A DNA stretch of 47,566 nt from Parabacteroides sp. (GCA_017937385.1 JAGBDR010000074.1:1-47566), one strand, 5' to 3'. Positions 17,422 through 26,001 are shown, counted from the stretch's first letter. Numbers and translations: made by a program. Notes: generated by a model not told the origin, from the sequence alone.

Positions 17422-18504
17422 TTAGTTGATAATTCGGTTCAAATGGCATATAATGCTCTCTGCTATGACTTCTCCCAATCTTGGCGGAACGGCATTGCCG
17501 ATATATCTCGAAGCCTTAGTTATAGCGACATACTCTTCGTTATCGAAAAATTTATACGTTTTTGGAAAAGTTTGTATCAGAGCCGCTTCTCTAATGGAAA
17601 TGGCACGATCTTGTATAGGATGTCCGAATCTGCCGTTACCTAAACCTGTACATTGGGTTGTCATAGTAGGGGCAGGTTTCTCCCAAACCATTCTACCGTA
17701 GACACTACCGAATGATCGTCCTTTATCGGTTTTATGACACCGTAATTGTAAATGATACGGCCAATCTTTCCAACTTCCTCCGTATGGAGTGTGATGAAGA
17801 CGTTCAAGATTTAATGACGATAATGCTTTGGCCCTATGCAACGGATCATTTTTATCGGTTTCTCCAGCTTTGAGTTCAGGTAAATCGCCGATCGTTTCTT
17901 TTACCGTCTTATATTCGTTAGGCTTATGCGTCGGGGCGATCAACTCGATATCTCCCAATCGCGATGCTAATAATACCAATCTTTTTCTAGTTTGCGGTAT
18001 TCCGTAATCAGGGCAATATACAGGCTTTACCCAGATATGATATCCTTCATTTTTCAAAAGATTCTCAAAATCGGATAAAACGGGCTTTTCTTTGAATGAT
18101 AAGATTTGAGCTACGTTTTCCATTGTAACGATGTCAGGGTGTACATCCTTAACCAATCGTCCGAATTCATATAATAAATCGTATTTATTCGGATCTTTCT
18201 TTTTGTTTTTGAATGCATACGACGAAAACGGTTGGCAAGGAGCACATCCTGCCAAAACTCGAATAGAGCCTTTACTATAGGCTGTACGAATTTCATCCGG
18301 AGATACCGTTTTAATATCCTTGTATATGAATTTCGCATCGTTATTCGTTTCATAAGCATATCGGCAGGTCGCGTCAAGATCATACCCTGCAAGAATATTG
18401 AATCCCTTGCTTTTCATCCCGAAGCTCAATCCGCCGATACCGCAAAATAGATCAATAACTTCTATAGATGGAAGCGAACTATTTTTAATATTTTTTTCTT
18501 TCAT
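17422..18504 (-). CDS. DNA (cytosine-5-)-methyltransferase
   Basis: The 360-residue m5C methyltransferase has motif I DLFCGIGGL (19-27), the catalytic cysteine C90 in GCAPCQPFS, ENV at 129-131, QTRKR at 171-175 and motif X GNAVPP (336-341). The target recognition region lies between about 230 and 300; the recognised sequence cannot be read from it. The neighbouring vsr gene fits, since Vsr repairs deaminated methylcytosine. Whether it belongs with the MjaI-type enzyme upstream or with the GHKL-TIR protein downstream is open. It is followed by GHKL-TIR after 16 bases. Confidence 0.95.
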   Translation of the reverse strand: MKEKNIKNSSLPSIEVIDLFCGIGGLSFGMKSKGFNILAGYDLDATCRYAYETNNDAKFIYKDIKTVSPDEIRTAYSKGSIRVLAGCAPCQPFSSYAFKNKKKDPNKYDLLYEFGRLVKDVHPDIVTMENVAQILSFKEKPVLSDFENLLKNEGYHIWVKPVYCPDYGIPQTRKRLVLLASRLGDIELIAPTHKPNEYKTVKETIGDLPELKAGETDKNDPLHRAKALSSLNLERLHHTPYGGSWKDWPYHLQLRCHKTDKGRSFGSVYGRMVWEKPAPTMTTQCTGLGNGRFGHPIQDRAISIREAALIQTFPKTYKFFDNEEYVAITKASRYIGNAVPPRLGEVIAESIICHLNRIIN

Positions 18505-18528
18505 AATCCGATTTCAAACAGAGTATGC

Positions 18529-19224
18529 TCAATTCGACAACCGATCTATTTCGGATTGAATATGGCTTATAACCTCTTTATTGGCAATTTCTCCATCTAA
18601 ACTGAATACTATAAATACATTACCGCCATATTGTTCTTTGAACGATTCGAAACTTGCTTTCATACGTTCGGTCAGCGAATAACTACCGAAATTGGCACTT
18701 GCTGTTATCGGTTTAATTTGTACCCCTATGGTTTTATCTCCGATTTTTGCGATATAATCTATATCTCCAGCATGATCCAATTCGGGATCGCTTTCTTCGA
18801 ATTTGATATTAGGAAATACTTTAGCCAATCCGTCATTGATTACAGACTTTTCTCGTATATAACCGTCATAAGTACGATTTATAGTCAAATTGTATATATA
18901 GTCAATACAATCCTGTTCTGTCAATTCACGAAACGCAGTTTCCCATTCAGGAATTACGACCTCTGTAATTTTTGCATATAATCGTTCTCCCAGTTCATGC
19001 AGACTCTCTATTGTGATTTTCGTCGGATTTTTACCTGTAGTATGAGCATTTTCGAAATACCATGACTGCCATTCCTCGAAAGAAGAAGGTTGGCAATCGC
19101 GAATAAGAGCCATAACAGCACCTACTTTATTGGGACGGGATAATTGATATGTCTGGCAAGCGTAGTTCAGTACGCGTTCTTTTTTTCCGAAATTCATCGA
19201 ATATTTATCCATAATTTTATGCAT
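18529..19224 (-). CDS. MjaI-family type II restriction endonuclease
   Basis: The 231-residue protein resembles the MjaI family, whose founder cuts at CTAG. The N-terminal YQLSRPNKVGAVMALIRDC is family-like. A PD-(D/E)xK-type core is visible as LDHAGDIDYIAKIGDKTIGVQIKP: D154/D156 for metal, then Q169-x-K171, with Gln in place of the usual Glu. The ATG at 19224 overlaps the methyltransferase stop by 8 bases; a second ATG at 19212 avoids the overlap. The close coupling to the methyltransferase gene supports an R-M pair. Specificity for CTAG is inferred from the family. Confidence 0.82.
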   Translation of the reverse strand: MHKIMDKYSMNFGKKERVLNYACQTYQLSRPNKVGAVMALIRDCQPSSFEEWQSWYFENAHTTGKNPTKITIESLHELGERLYAKITEVVIPEWETAFRELTEQDCIDYIYNLTINRTYDGYIREKSVINDGLAKVFPNIKFEESDPELDHAGDIDYIAKIGDKTIGVQIKPITASANFGSYSLTERMKASFESFKEQYGGNVFIVFSLDGEIANKEVISHIQSEIDRLSN

Positions 19225-20500
19225 TTATTAGTTTTTCGAATTTACTTTTATATTTGAAATCGAAAGAATAATCTACATCGACTAAACCGTTCTTCAACAT
19301 ATGCGCATTTATAAAGGTCTTGTTATCCAAGTATAAATAGCAAAGCAACATATCATTATCATCATATTTTATCGTATCGTAGCGCAAAAAAACTTTGTGC
19401 CTTTTGGTCTTCTCCAAAAGAAATTTCGTGGCATTACCGTTGACCGATGGCTTTTCTTTGATACCGAGCAATCGTATGGTAAGCCCGTTATTCAAAACGA
19501 TTGTATTCGGAGACAAAATCGCCTTGACCGAGAAATATTCTTCTCTTTCCTTTTTATCTTTGTCTATTCGAGATCCAAACTGCAAACGCTTGATGTCTAT
19601 CTTGTTTTCCATTTTATGAGGATCGCAGAAAAGATACGGTAAGATTTCCATCTTCTTTGCTATATCGAAAGCGTTTCCATCTGTTTTGTATCTATATTCT
19701 ACAGCCCCGAACGATATAGACGATGATACCTTTTCTTCATAAAACTTTCTGAAATCAGGATTTATTTCGTATCCTATGGAGTTGCGTTGTAGGTTACGTG
19801 CGGCTAAAGCCGTCGTTCCGCTGCCCATGAACGGATCAAATACCGTTTCTCCTGCAAAAGAGAACATTTTTATCAAACGACGTGGTAATTCTTCAGGAAA
19901 TACAGCAATATGCCCATCTTGTTTAGCTCCGCCGAAATTCCAATGAGAAGCAAAAAATGTATTCCATTCATCTTTGGTCATTTCCGAACATTGCTTTTGC
20001 GCTAAGGTAGGAACAGGAGCTTTACCTTGTTTCTTGAATATGAGGATAAACTCGTAATCTATTTTCAAAATACCGTTTCGAGGATAAGGAAAACTACCCA
20101 TGACAGCTCCTCCCCCAGTCGTATTCATAGTTGTCTGCTTTTGCCAAATTATTGCTCCCATATAATCCATACCGAGGGCTTCGCAAAAACGTATAATCTC
20201 GGTTCTTATAGGAATTACTTTATAACGTCCGTAATAGACGGAACGGGCGAATTGGTCTCCGATATTTATGCACAAACGGCAACCATCATGTAAAACTCGA
20301 TTACACTCTGCCCAGACCATATTCAGGTTATTAATATAGTTTTCGTAACTGTCATGAAATCCTATTTGTCCATCATTCCCATAGTCTTTCAATTGCCAAT
20401 ACGGGGGCGATGTAATGATCAAATGAACGGATTTGTCCAGCATAAGAGAAAGATTCCTACTGTCTCCGTTGATAAGTGTGTGTATTGTCTTTATTTCCAT
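19217..20500 (-). CDS. DNA methyltransferase (probable N4-cytosine type) with SNase-like C-terminal domain
   Basis: Residues 1-260 form an amino-methyltransferase with TSPPYW (30-35) ahead of the AdoMet motif DPFMGSGTT (222-230), a beta-class order. TSPPYW favours N4-cytosine methylation, as for the MjaI partner enzyme. Residues about 323-425 look like a staphylococcal-nuclease (OB/Tudor-like) fold: LNNGLTIRLLGIKEK, a short helix, a beta segment ending CYLYLDNKTF, then NAHMLKNGLVDVD. The arginine at the SNase R35-like place is present but the second catalytic arginine is replaced (NDMLLCYLYL), so it is probably a binding rather than cutting domain. The start overlaps the end of the degraded XRE gene. 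Confidence 0.85.
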   Translation of the reverse strand: MEIKTIHTLINGDSRNLSLMLDKSVHLIITSPPYWQLKDYGNDGQIGFHDSYENYINNLNMVWAECNRVLHDGCRLCINIGDQFARSVYYGRYKVIPIRTEIIRFCEALGMDYMGAIIWQKQTTMNTTGGGAVMGSFPYPRNGILKIDYEFILIFKKQGKAPVPTLAQKQCSEMTKDEWNTFFASHWNFGGAKQDGHIAVFPEELPRRLIKMFSFAGETVFDPFMGSGTTALAARNLQRNSIGYEINPDFRKFYEEKVSSSISFGAVEYRYKTDGNAFDIAKKMEILPYLFCDPHKMENKIDIKRLQFGSRIDKDKKEREEYFSVKAILSPNTIVLNNGLTIRLLGIKEKPSVNGNATKFLLEKTKRHKVFLRYDTIKYDDNDMLLCYLYLDNKTFINAHMLKNGLVDVDYSFDFKYKSKFEKLINA

Positions 20501-20777
20501 ATTCTATTGTCAATTATAGTCTTCAATGCTTTATCCGCAATGTTCTTATCATCTCCAATAATCGCATTTATCTTATCTGCAATCCAAAGGCTCAACAACT
20601 CTTCCCGTTCGATATTCAGATATCCGAAAGCAATACAACCTGCTCTCTTTTAGCCAAGCGGTCTCCGCGTTCTATTCGGCTGTACAGGGGAATATCTATA
20701 TTCAGAGCTAAGGCCAATTGTTTTTGCAACAATCCGCTTCAAACTCTAGCCGCTTTAATCTTTTGTACGAATAGCAT
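20491..20777 (-). pseudogene. Broken XRE-family control gene of the R-M system
   Basis: Reading on the minus strand from ATG at 20777 gives MLFVQKIKAARV, then an in-frame TGA (20739-20741). In the same frame follows GLLQKQLALALNIDI and LYSRIERGDRLAKRE, a clear helix-turn-helix with the SRIERG signature. Near 20622-20625 one base is missing; shifting frame gives YLNIEREELLSLWIADKI and a helical tail ending at TAA (20491-20493), overlapping the methyltransferase ATG. The restored protein would be about 95 residues, like the control proteins that precede methyltransferase genes. Two lesions make it a pseudogene unless the assembly is wrong. The reading frame is direct observation; the control role is inferred. 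Confidence 0.82.
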
Positions 20778-20804
20778 TTGATTTTTTAATTTGTTACTAT
20801 TTGG

Positions 20805-20812
20805 CAAATTTA
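20805..20812 (-). promoter_or_regulatory. -7 box of the restriction operon
   Basis: TAAATTTG on the minus strand, 28 bases before the ATG of the broken control gene. It is the likely start of the vsr to methyltransferase transcript. The -33 side is only GTG at an 18-base spacing. Confidence 0.4.
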
Positions 20813-20855
20813 CTACTTTTATTCTGTTTACACACTATAAAAGCCTATAATTTGA

Positions 20856-21026
20856 TCAGTGCAAGGTTTCCTGCTCAACGCCGATACCGAGATAGGTGTC
20901 TTTGAGCTTGGCGGCGGTGACATAATCGTTTGTCTGCATCAGTTCCTGATAGCGAAGGTTCACCTCAACGCGGATTTTATCCACTGCAAGGTTGATTCGC
21001 TGTGCCTCGACACTCTTACCCGAAGA
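20856..21026 (-). pseudogene. Tyrosine recombinase (integrase) N-terminal remnant
   Basis: One minus-strand frame reads SSGKSVEAQRINLAVDKIRV, then a helical stretch with YQELMQTND, then TAAKLKDTYLGIGVEQETLH and a TGA. This is the arm-binding/N-terminal region typical of Bacteroidales phage-type integrases (GKS-EA-IN, VTA-KLKD-YLG, GIGVEQETL). No start codon or catalytic domain is left. It is too short and start-less to be a gene. It marks the right part of the island as former mobile DNA. Confidence 0.7.
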
Positions 21027-21072
21027 AATCTACGCAAATCGCAGCAAAATACAGTTACGCTTTTATTTTAAC

Positions 21073-21208
21073 CAGGGCAACCGCATCAAAATTTCATCAA
21101 CTACTTAACTTGCTGATAATCAAATGTGACATTTTATAATATTGGATAAGATACAAAATAAACCAGTATTGATTATCAGATTGTTAAGAATTTGATGCGG
21201 TTGCCCTG
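21073..21208. mobile_element. MITE, 136 bp, with 18-bp inverted repeats and 9-bp target duplication
   Basis: CAGGGCAACCGCATCAAA at 21073-21090 is the exact reverse complement of 21191-21208. Further in, CTTAAC...CTGATAATCAA is also shared between the two ends. The 9-mer TATTTTAAC flanks it on both sides (21064-21072 and 21209-21217), a perfect target duplication. There is no coding capacity. It is therefore a non-autonomous element mobilised by a transposase elsewhere. The intact repeats and duplication suggest recent insertion. Confidence 0.9.
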
Positions 21209-21325
21209 TATTTTAACAATGCAACGCTCTTTGAGAATATTATTTCTTCTATATTAGGGACGCTCGCCCCTTATCCCGTATCAGACCGCAACCTACTCCC
21301 CATTCGCTCCTATCTTCACAACGGT

Positions 21326-21410
21326 ATGGCAAACTTTTGACACGGGCATGACAAACTCTTGCCATCGGCATGACAAAACTTTGACATCCAGATGGCAAGA
21401 CCGTTCTCAT
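21326..21410. repeat. Array of four palindromic units at 22-bp period
   Basis: Units start at 21326, 21348, 21370 and 21392. Each is about 18 bases of the form ATGnCAAAnnTTTGnCAT, separated by 4 bases; the fourth is the most diverged. Each unit is itself an imperfect palindrome. The array ends 6 bases before the DUF6078-like stop codon. The rest of 21218-21325 holds no gene. Confidence 0.75.
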
Positions 21411-21416
21411 GCCTAT

Positions 21417-21851
21417 CTACCAATCATACTCCTCGATATAAGCATCAAATTCTTGAGGCAACGAAACGCCGTGCCGCTTCAGTACATTCAACACACGCTG
21501 TTGCTCGACGGGCGAAAGCAAACGTTCGCCTTTGCGGACACGATAATAAGTGCGCTGGCCAAAAAGGGAGATCAGGCTCACGATAACCGACTTGGACTGG
21601 TTGACGGACATTCTTCCTAACATTTTCAAGAAGCCTTTGGCATAGATGACCTTACGGTTCGGACGATAATCAGGACAACGTCCCGACAAGGTCACTTGAT
21701 ACTTCGGACTGATGATGCTCCAATATTTTTCATCGCATGTCTTTGCCTCGCCTGCCAGCCAACGCAAGCAAGTTCCTTTCAAAGGACACGACTCGTTTAA
21801 ACACAAATAATACCCGAAAGGGATATTTTCAAGTGCCAATTCCTGTTCCAT
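21417..21851 (-). CDS. DUF6078-like protein, cysteine-rich N-terminus
   Basis: The 144-residue protein has an N-terminal cluster of cysteines (CLNESCPLKGTCLRW, then TCDEKYW and GRCPDYR) that could bind zinc or an iron-sulfur cluster. A basic C-terminal half follows with a helix (MLGRMSVNQSKSVIVSLISLFGQ) and YYRVRKGERLLSPVEQQRVL, resembling a DNA-binding segment. It appears related to the DUF6078 family known in Bacteroidales, but I am not certain of the number. Function is unknown. It sits between the island and the xus operon, divergent from xusA. Confidence 0.65.
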   Translation of the reverse strand: MEQELALENIPFGYYLCLNESCPLKGTCLRWLAGEAKTCDEKYWSIISPKYQVTLSGRCPDYRPNRKVIYAKGFLKMLGRMSVNQSKSVIVSLISLFGQRTYYRVRKGERLLSPVEQQRVLNVLKRHGVSLPQEFDAYIEEYDW

Positions 21852-21946
21852 ATTCTTTCTTATTAACTGTCCAAAGTTAAGAAAAAGTACCTACAAATAC
21901 CTACATATAGTTAGGCAACGCGATTCAAATTACCTAAAATACGTGA

Positions 21947-21977
21947 TTGATGCGTTTTTCGTTTATCGGGATCTTTG
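21947..21977 (+). promoter_or_regulatory. Promoter of the xus operon
   Basis: TTG at 21947-21949 and GATCTTTG at 21970-21977 are 20 bases apart. The first base of the -7 element deviates (G instead of T). I see no convincing Fur box, although iron control is expected for this system. Confidence 0.5.
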
Positions 21978-22012
21978 CAGCGTTTTACTAACGACATAAA
22001 ATTATTTACAAA

Positions 22013-24391
22013 TTGAAAACGATTATTCTTAACATCTTCGGTTTATTCGTATTCCTTTTAAACGCGACATCCGCTTCAGCCCAGGACAGAGCGATTCTAT
22101 CAGGGAAAATCTTGTCTACAGAGAAAGAAGTGGTCGATTTCGCTACGGTCTACCTGAAAGGGACCACGTATGGCGGAACGACTAACGAACAAGGCATTTA
22201 CCATCTGAAAGCCCCGGCGGGAGATTATACGTTGGTCGTATCTGCCATCGGCTACAAGACGGTCGAAAAACCGGTGAAGCTGGTCGATAGAGAGCGGACC
22301 AAGCAAAACATAACCATCACTCCGCAATCGATGGAACTGGACGAAGTGGTGGTCGTTTCAAACGGAATAAGCCGTCTGAAGCGGTCGGCATTCAATACCG
22401 TAGCACTCGACACGAAAGAGCTGCAAAACTCAACCCGCAGCCTGAGTGATGCGCTTGCCAAAGCACCGGGACTGAAAGTGCGTGAATCCGGCGGCGTCGG
22501 TTCGGATATGCAACTCACGTTGGACGGGTTCAGCGGCAAGCACGTGAAAATATTCATCGACGGGGTACCTCAGGAAGGTGTGGGAAGCTCGTTCGGGCTG
22601 AACAACATTCCGGTGAACTTTGCCGAGCGCATCGAGATCTACAAAGGCGTCGTCCCGGTCGGCTTCGGCACGGACGCTATCGGGGGCGTGATCAACATCA
22701 TCACCAAAAAGAAACGGAACAGGTGGTTTTCAGACGCCTCCTACTCGTACGGTTCGTTCAACACCCACAAATCGAACGTGAACTTCGGGCAGACATTCGA
22801 AAACGGTTTCACCTACGAAGTCAATGCTTTCCAGAACTATTCGGACAATGACTATCAGGTGGACGCTCCGGTCGAGAATTTTGAAACGGGAAGCATCGAC
22901 AGAAGCAAGAAAGAACGGGTGAAACGCTTCAACGACACATACCACAACGAAGCCGTCATCGGCAAACTGGGCCTCGTAGACAAGAAATGGGCGGACCGCC
23001 TGTTGTTCGGTTTCACCTACTCCAACATGTACCAGGACATACAGACCGGCGTGCGCCAGGAAATCGTGTACGGGCAGAAACATCGCAAAGGTCATTCCCT
23101 GATGCCCTCGTTGGAATACGGCAAACGCGATCTGCTCACCAAAGGGCTGGACTTCGTGCTGACCGCCAACTACAACCGGAACCTTACGACCAACGTCGAC
23201 ACCTCTTCATACGCATATAACTGGCGGGGAGAAAAACATCTGATGAATTCCGCCGGAGAACAGTCGAGGCAGTATTCACGGGCCGACAACGACAACTGGA
23301 ACGGGACCCTGACGCTCAATTACCGGATCAACAAAATACACCAGTTCACGTTCAACCACGTCTTGAACACGTTCCACCGCTCCAACGTCTCCCTGTTGGC
23401 GGCCGAAGAGATGGAAGATGCCATTGCCAAGGAAACCCGCAAAAACATTTCGGGCCTTTCCTACCGGCTGATGCCTTCCGAACACTGGAACGTGTCGGCA
23501 TTCGGGAAATACTACAACCAGTTCGTTGCAGGACCGATGGCCACATCAAGCGCGTTGGACGAATATGTACGCCAGACACGCTCCGTCCACTCGTTCGGAT
23601 ACGGGGCTGCCGGGACCTACTTCATCCTGACAGGCCTGCAAGCCAAGCTGTCTTACGAAAAGGCCTATCGCCTGCCGACTATCGAAGAGATGTTCGGCGA
23701 CGAAGACCTGGAAATGGGCGAACTGAGCATCCGGCCGGAAAACAGCGACAATGTGAACCTCAACTTGAGCTACAACAAGACATTCGGGAAACACACCTTC
23801 TATGTGGAAGGCGGAGTGGTTTACCGCAATACGAAAGATTACATCCAACGGAACATCACGGACTTGAGTGGCGGCAAGCAGGCGGCGACCTATATCAACT
23901 ACGGCAAAGTCGAGACGAAAGGATTCAATCTGTCCGCCCGCTACAATTTCGCCAACTGGGTGAGCGTAGGCGGCAACTTCACCCAGATGGATGTACGCGA
24001 CAGGATGAAAACCTCCATTACCGGCAACGCCGAAAACCTCGCCTACGGCGAACGGATGCCGAACCTCCCTTACCGGTTCGCCGATTCCGACATCACGTTC
24101 TACTGGCGTAACCTCTGGAAAAAGGGGAATGTGCTGACCATGACCTACGACAACCAGTATTTGCATAGTTTCACTTACTATTCGTCGGCCATCGGATCGA
24201 AAAACAACGACTATGTCGTGCCGGATCAGTTCTCCCACAACCTGTCTCTCTCGTACAGCCTGCAGAACGGACGGTACAACGTGTCGTTCGAGTGCCGTAA
24301 CTTCACGAATGAAGACCTGTATGACAACTTCAGCCTGCAGAAAGCGGGACGCGCTTTCTACGGCAAAGTAAGAGTTTGCTTCGGAAATTAA
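22013..24391 (+). CDS. xusA: TonB-dependent outer-membrane receptor, XusA-like
   Basis: The 792-residue receptor has a signal peptide (1-23, ending ASA), a carboxypeptidase-regulatory-like domain (about 28-110), a plug domain (about 120-225, with VFIDGVPQ-like and GVINIITKK segments) and a barrel to the C-terminus. The next genes encode a DUF4374 lipoprotein and a PepSY membrane protein, the arrangement of XusABC in Bacteroides thetaiotaomicron, which scavenges enterobactin-type siderophores. The start is TTG: no in-frame ATG exists upstream before a stop, and the next ATG would remove the signal peptide. The exact siderophore is unknown. Confidence 0.85.
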   Translation: MKTIILNIFGLFVFLLNATSASAQDRAILSGKILSTEKEVVDFATVYLKGTTYGGTTNEQGIYHLKAPAGDYTLVVSAIGYKTVEKPVKLVDRERTKQNITITPQSMELDEVVVVSNGISRLKRSAFNTVALDTKELQNSTRSLSDALAKAPGLKVRESGGVGSDMQLTLDGFSGKHVKIFIDGVPQEGVGSSFGLNNIPVNFAERIEIYKGVVPVGFGTDAIGGVINIITKKKRNRWFSDASYSYGSFNTHKSNVNFGQTFENGFTYEVNAFQNYSDNDYQVDAPVENFETGSIDRSKKERVKRFNDTYHNEAVIGKLGLVDKKWADRLLFGFTYSNMYQDIQTGVRQEIVYGQKHRKGHSLMPSLEYGKRDLLTKGLDFVLTANYNRNLTTNVDTSSYAYNWRGEKHLMNSAGEQSRQYSRADNDNWNGTLTLNYRINKIHQFTFNHVLNTFHRSNVSLLAAEEMEDAIAKETRKNISGLSYRLMPSEHWNVSAFGKYYNQFVAGPMATSSALDEYVRQTRSVHSFGYGAAGTYFILTGLQAKLSYEKAYRLPTIEEMFGDEDLEMGELSIRPENSDNVNLNLSYNKTFGKHTFYVEGGVVYRNTKDYIQRNITDLSGGKQAATYINYGKVETKGFNLSARYNFANWVSVGGNFTQMDVRDRMKTSITGNAENLAYGERMPNLPYRFADSDITFYWRNLWKKGNVLTMTYDNQYLHSFTYYSSAIGSKNNDYVVPDQFSHNLSLSYSLQNGRYNVSFECRNFTNEDLYDNFSLQKAGRAFYGKVRVCFGN

Positions 24392-24413
24392 ATTCAAATT
24401 ATAACTATAAAAC

Positions 24414-25841
24414 ATGTATTGCATGATGAAAAAGAATTATGTACTAACCGGCATTACCGCAGCTATGCTGACGGGCGGATTGTTTACTTCTTGTAGCGAC
24501 GATGAAATCCCGGCACCGGACGAAGGCGGGAAAGGCGATGCCGCAAGCACGTTCGTGATCCCGGCCTCCACGACAGCCTCGGGCAACACGACCCACGTGC
24601 TGCTCACGACCGAAAGCGTGGACGCAGGGACCATTACGACGCTGAACAACGGCCTCGTGAACGACGGTGCCACGCAATGGGTCTTCTACAAGGACCAATA
24701 CCTGTACGGCCTGACCTACAACCAGGGAAATGCCGGAGACACACGTTCGTATATCCTGAACGCGGACGGCGAACTGGAAACCCGCTCACAGAGCTATAAG
24801 GTTAAACGCTTCACGACGTATGGCGTTTACGACAAATATGTCATGACCGTTTCTACTGGAGACGGCCCGACGGAATGGGCGGATGAAAACGGCTACGTCC
24901 CGCAAACATTCCAGGTTTCCCTTCTGGATGTCGCCGCCGAGACCAAGACAGACAACGACACGAAGAACCCGGCCTATCTGTCTGAAAACTTCTTGGGCAA
25001 TGGCGAATACGTGACACTGGCCGGAATCCTGGAACAGCACAACAAAATCTACAGCGCGGCCGTCCCGATGGGGTTAAGCCAGTACGGGACAAAAGCCGAA
25101 AACGGGAAATGGGTCCTGCCGGGCAATGAAGACTTGGTGAAGACCGAATCGGGCGGCACGAACAGCGGCGCTTACGAGAAAGACGAGTTATTGGGAACCC
25201 AATACCCGGACTCCTGCTGGGTGGTCCTCTTCGACGATGAGACCTTTACAAACAGGAAAATCATCCGGACAGACAAGATCAGCTACGCCTGCGGACGTTT
25301 CAGATCCCAATATTACCAGATGATCTGGGCTGCCGACAACGGCGACGTTTACGTGTTCTCTCCGTCATACGCAAAAACCATGACCGACCCGCGCCAACAG
25401 ACCCACTTGCCTGCCGGTGTGGTACGTATCCCGAACGGAAGCGATGATTTCGACGATTACTATTGCAACCTCGAAGAGCTGAGCAACGGCAATTCTTTCC
25501 TGCGCAGCTGGCACATCACGGACGATTATTTCCTGTTGCTGATGTACGACCGTCCTTTCAGCCAGAAAGGATATACTGCAAACCAACTGGCAGTCTTCAA
25601 AGCCGACTCCCAAAAGCTGACCTACGTAACCGGCCTTCCGGAAACCGAGCAGATATCCGGTTTCGGCAACGCGATACACGTGGAAGAGGGTAAAGCCTAC
25701 ATCGCCCTGACAACGACCGAAGGCTATCCGGCCATCTACAAGATCGACCCCGCCAGTGCCGGCGCGACGAAAGGGGTGACAGTCGAAGCTACCCAGATTA
25801 CCGGTATCGGCAAACTGGCAACCGCCTCTTCACAGCATTAA
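24414..25841 (+). CDS. xusB: DUF4374 surface lipoprotein, XusB-like
   Basis: The 475-residue lipoprotein has lipobox LFTSC with Cys27, followed by SDDE. This acidic run fits the Bacteroidetes signal that sends lipoproteins to the cell surface. The mature part looks like a beta-propeller-type DUF4374 fold. In B. thetaiotaomicron, XusB binds siderophore at the surface and passes it to XusA. Starts at 24414, 24423 and 24426 are possible; all keep the signal peptide. It follows xusA by 22 bases. Confidence 0.85.
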   Translation: MYCMMKKNYVLTGITAAMLTGGLFTSCSDDEIPAPDEGGKGDAASTFVIPASTTASGNTTHVLLTTESVDAGTITTLNNGLVNDGATQWVFYKDQYLYGLTYNQGNAGDTRSYILNADGELETRSQSYKVKRFTTYGVYDKYVMTVSTGDGPTEWADENGYVPQTFQVSLLDVAAETKTDNDTKNPAYLSENFLGNGEYVTLAGILEQHNKIYSAAVPMGLSQYGTKAENGKWVLPGNEDLVKTESGGTNSGAYEKDELLGTQYPDSCWVVLFDDETFTNRKIIRTDKISYACGRFRSQYYQMIWAADNGDVYVFSPSYAKTMTDPRQQTHLPAGVVRIPNGSDDFDDYYCNLEELSNGNSFLRSWHITDDYFLLLMYDRPFSQKGYTANQLAVFKADSQKLTYVTGLPETEQISGFGNAIHVEEGKAYIALTTTEGYPAIYKIDPASAGATKGVTVEATQITGIGKLATASSQH

Positions 25842-25851
25842 TCATCCAAGC

Positions 25852-26001
25852 ATGACTCGGATCCAACTCCTTCTGATATTCCTCCTGCTCCCGCTATCCA
25901 TGCGGAGCCAGGAGGATTTGAAATCATTCCCCGAAGAAAATCACGGAACGGTTGCCATTCCGGGGATGTACGACGGGATCAAACAATTATTCGGAAAATG
26001 A
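25852..26001 (+). CDS. Small secreted peptide gene between xusB and xusC, 49 residues
   Basis: The reading frame MTRIQLLLIFLLLPLSMRSQ, then EDLKSFPEENHG, then a C-terminal part ending GIKQLFGK looks like a signal peptide (about 1-20) and a 29-residue mature peptide. The stop codon overlaps the xusC ATG as ATGA (25998-26001), a sign of translational coupling. It starts 10 bases after the xusB stop codon. The size is below usual annotation cutoffs. Its role is unknown; an accessory part in the iron-uptake complex is conceivable. Conservation would decide whether it is real. Confidence 0.55.
   Translation: MTRIQLLLIFLLLPLSMRSQEDLKSFPEENHGTVAIPGMYDGIKQLFGK

Noticed and set aside
21326-21410. CRISPR array
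   Set aside because: Units are 22 bp apart with only 4-base spacers and no cas genes nearby; repeats are palindromic and diverged.
23546-24424. 292-codon minus-strand open frame
   Set aside because: It is the antisense shadow of the XusA barrel coding region.
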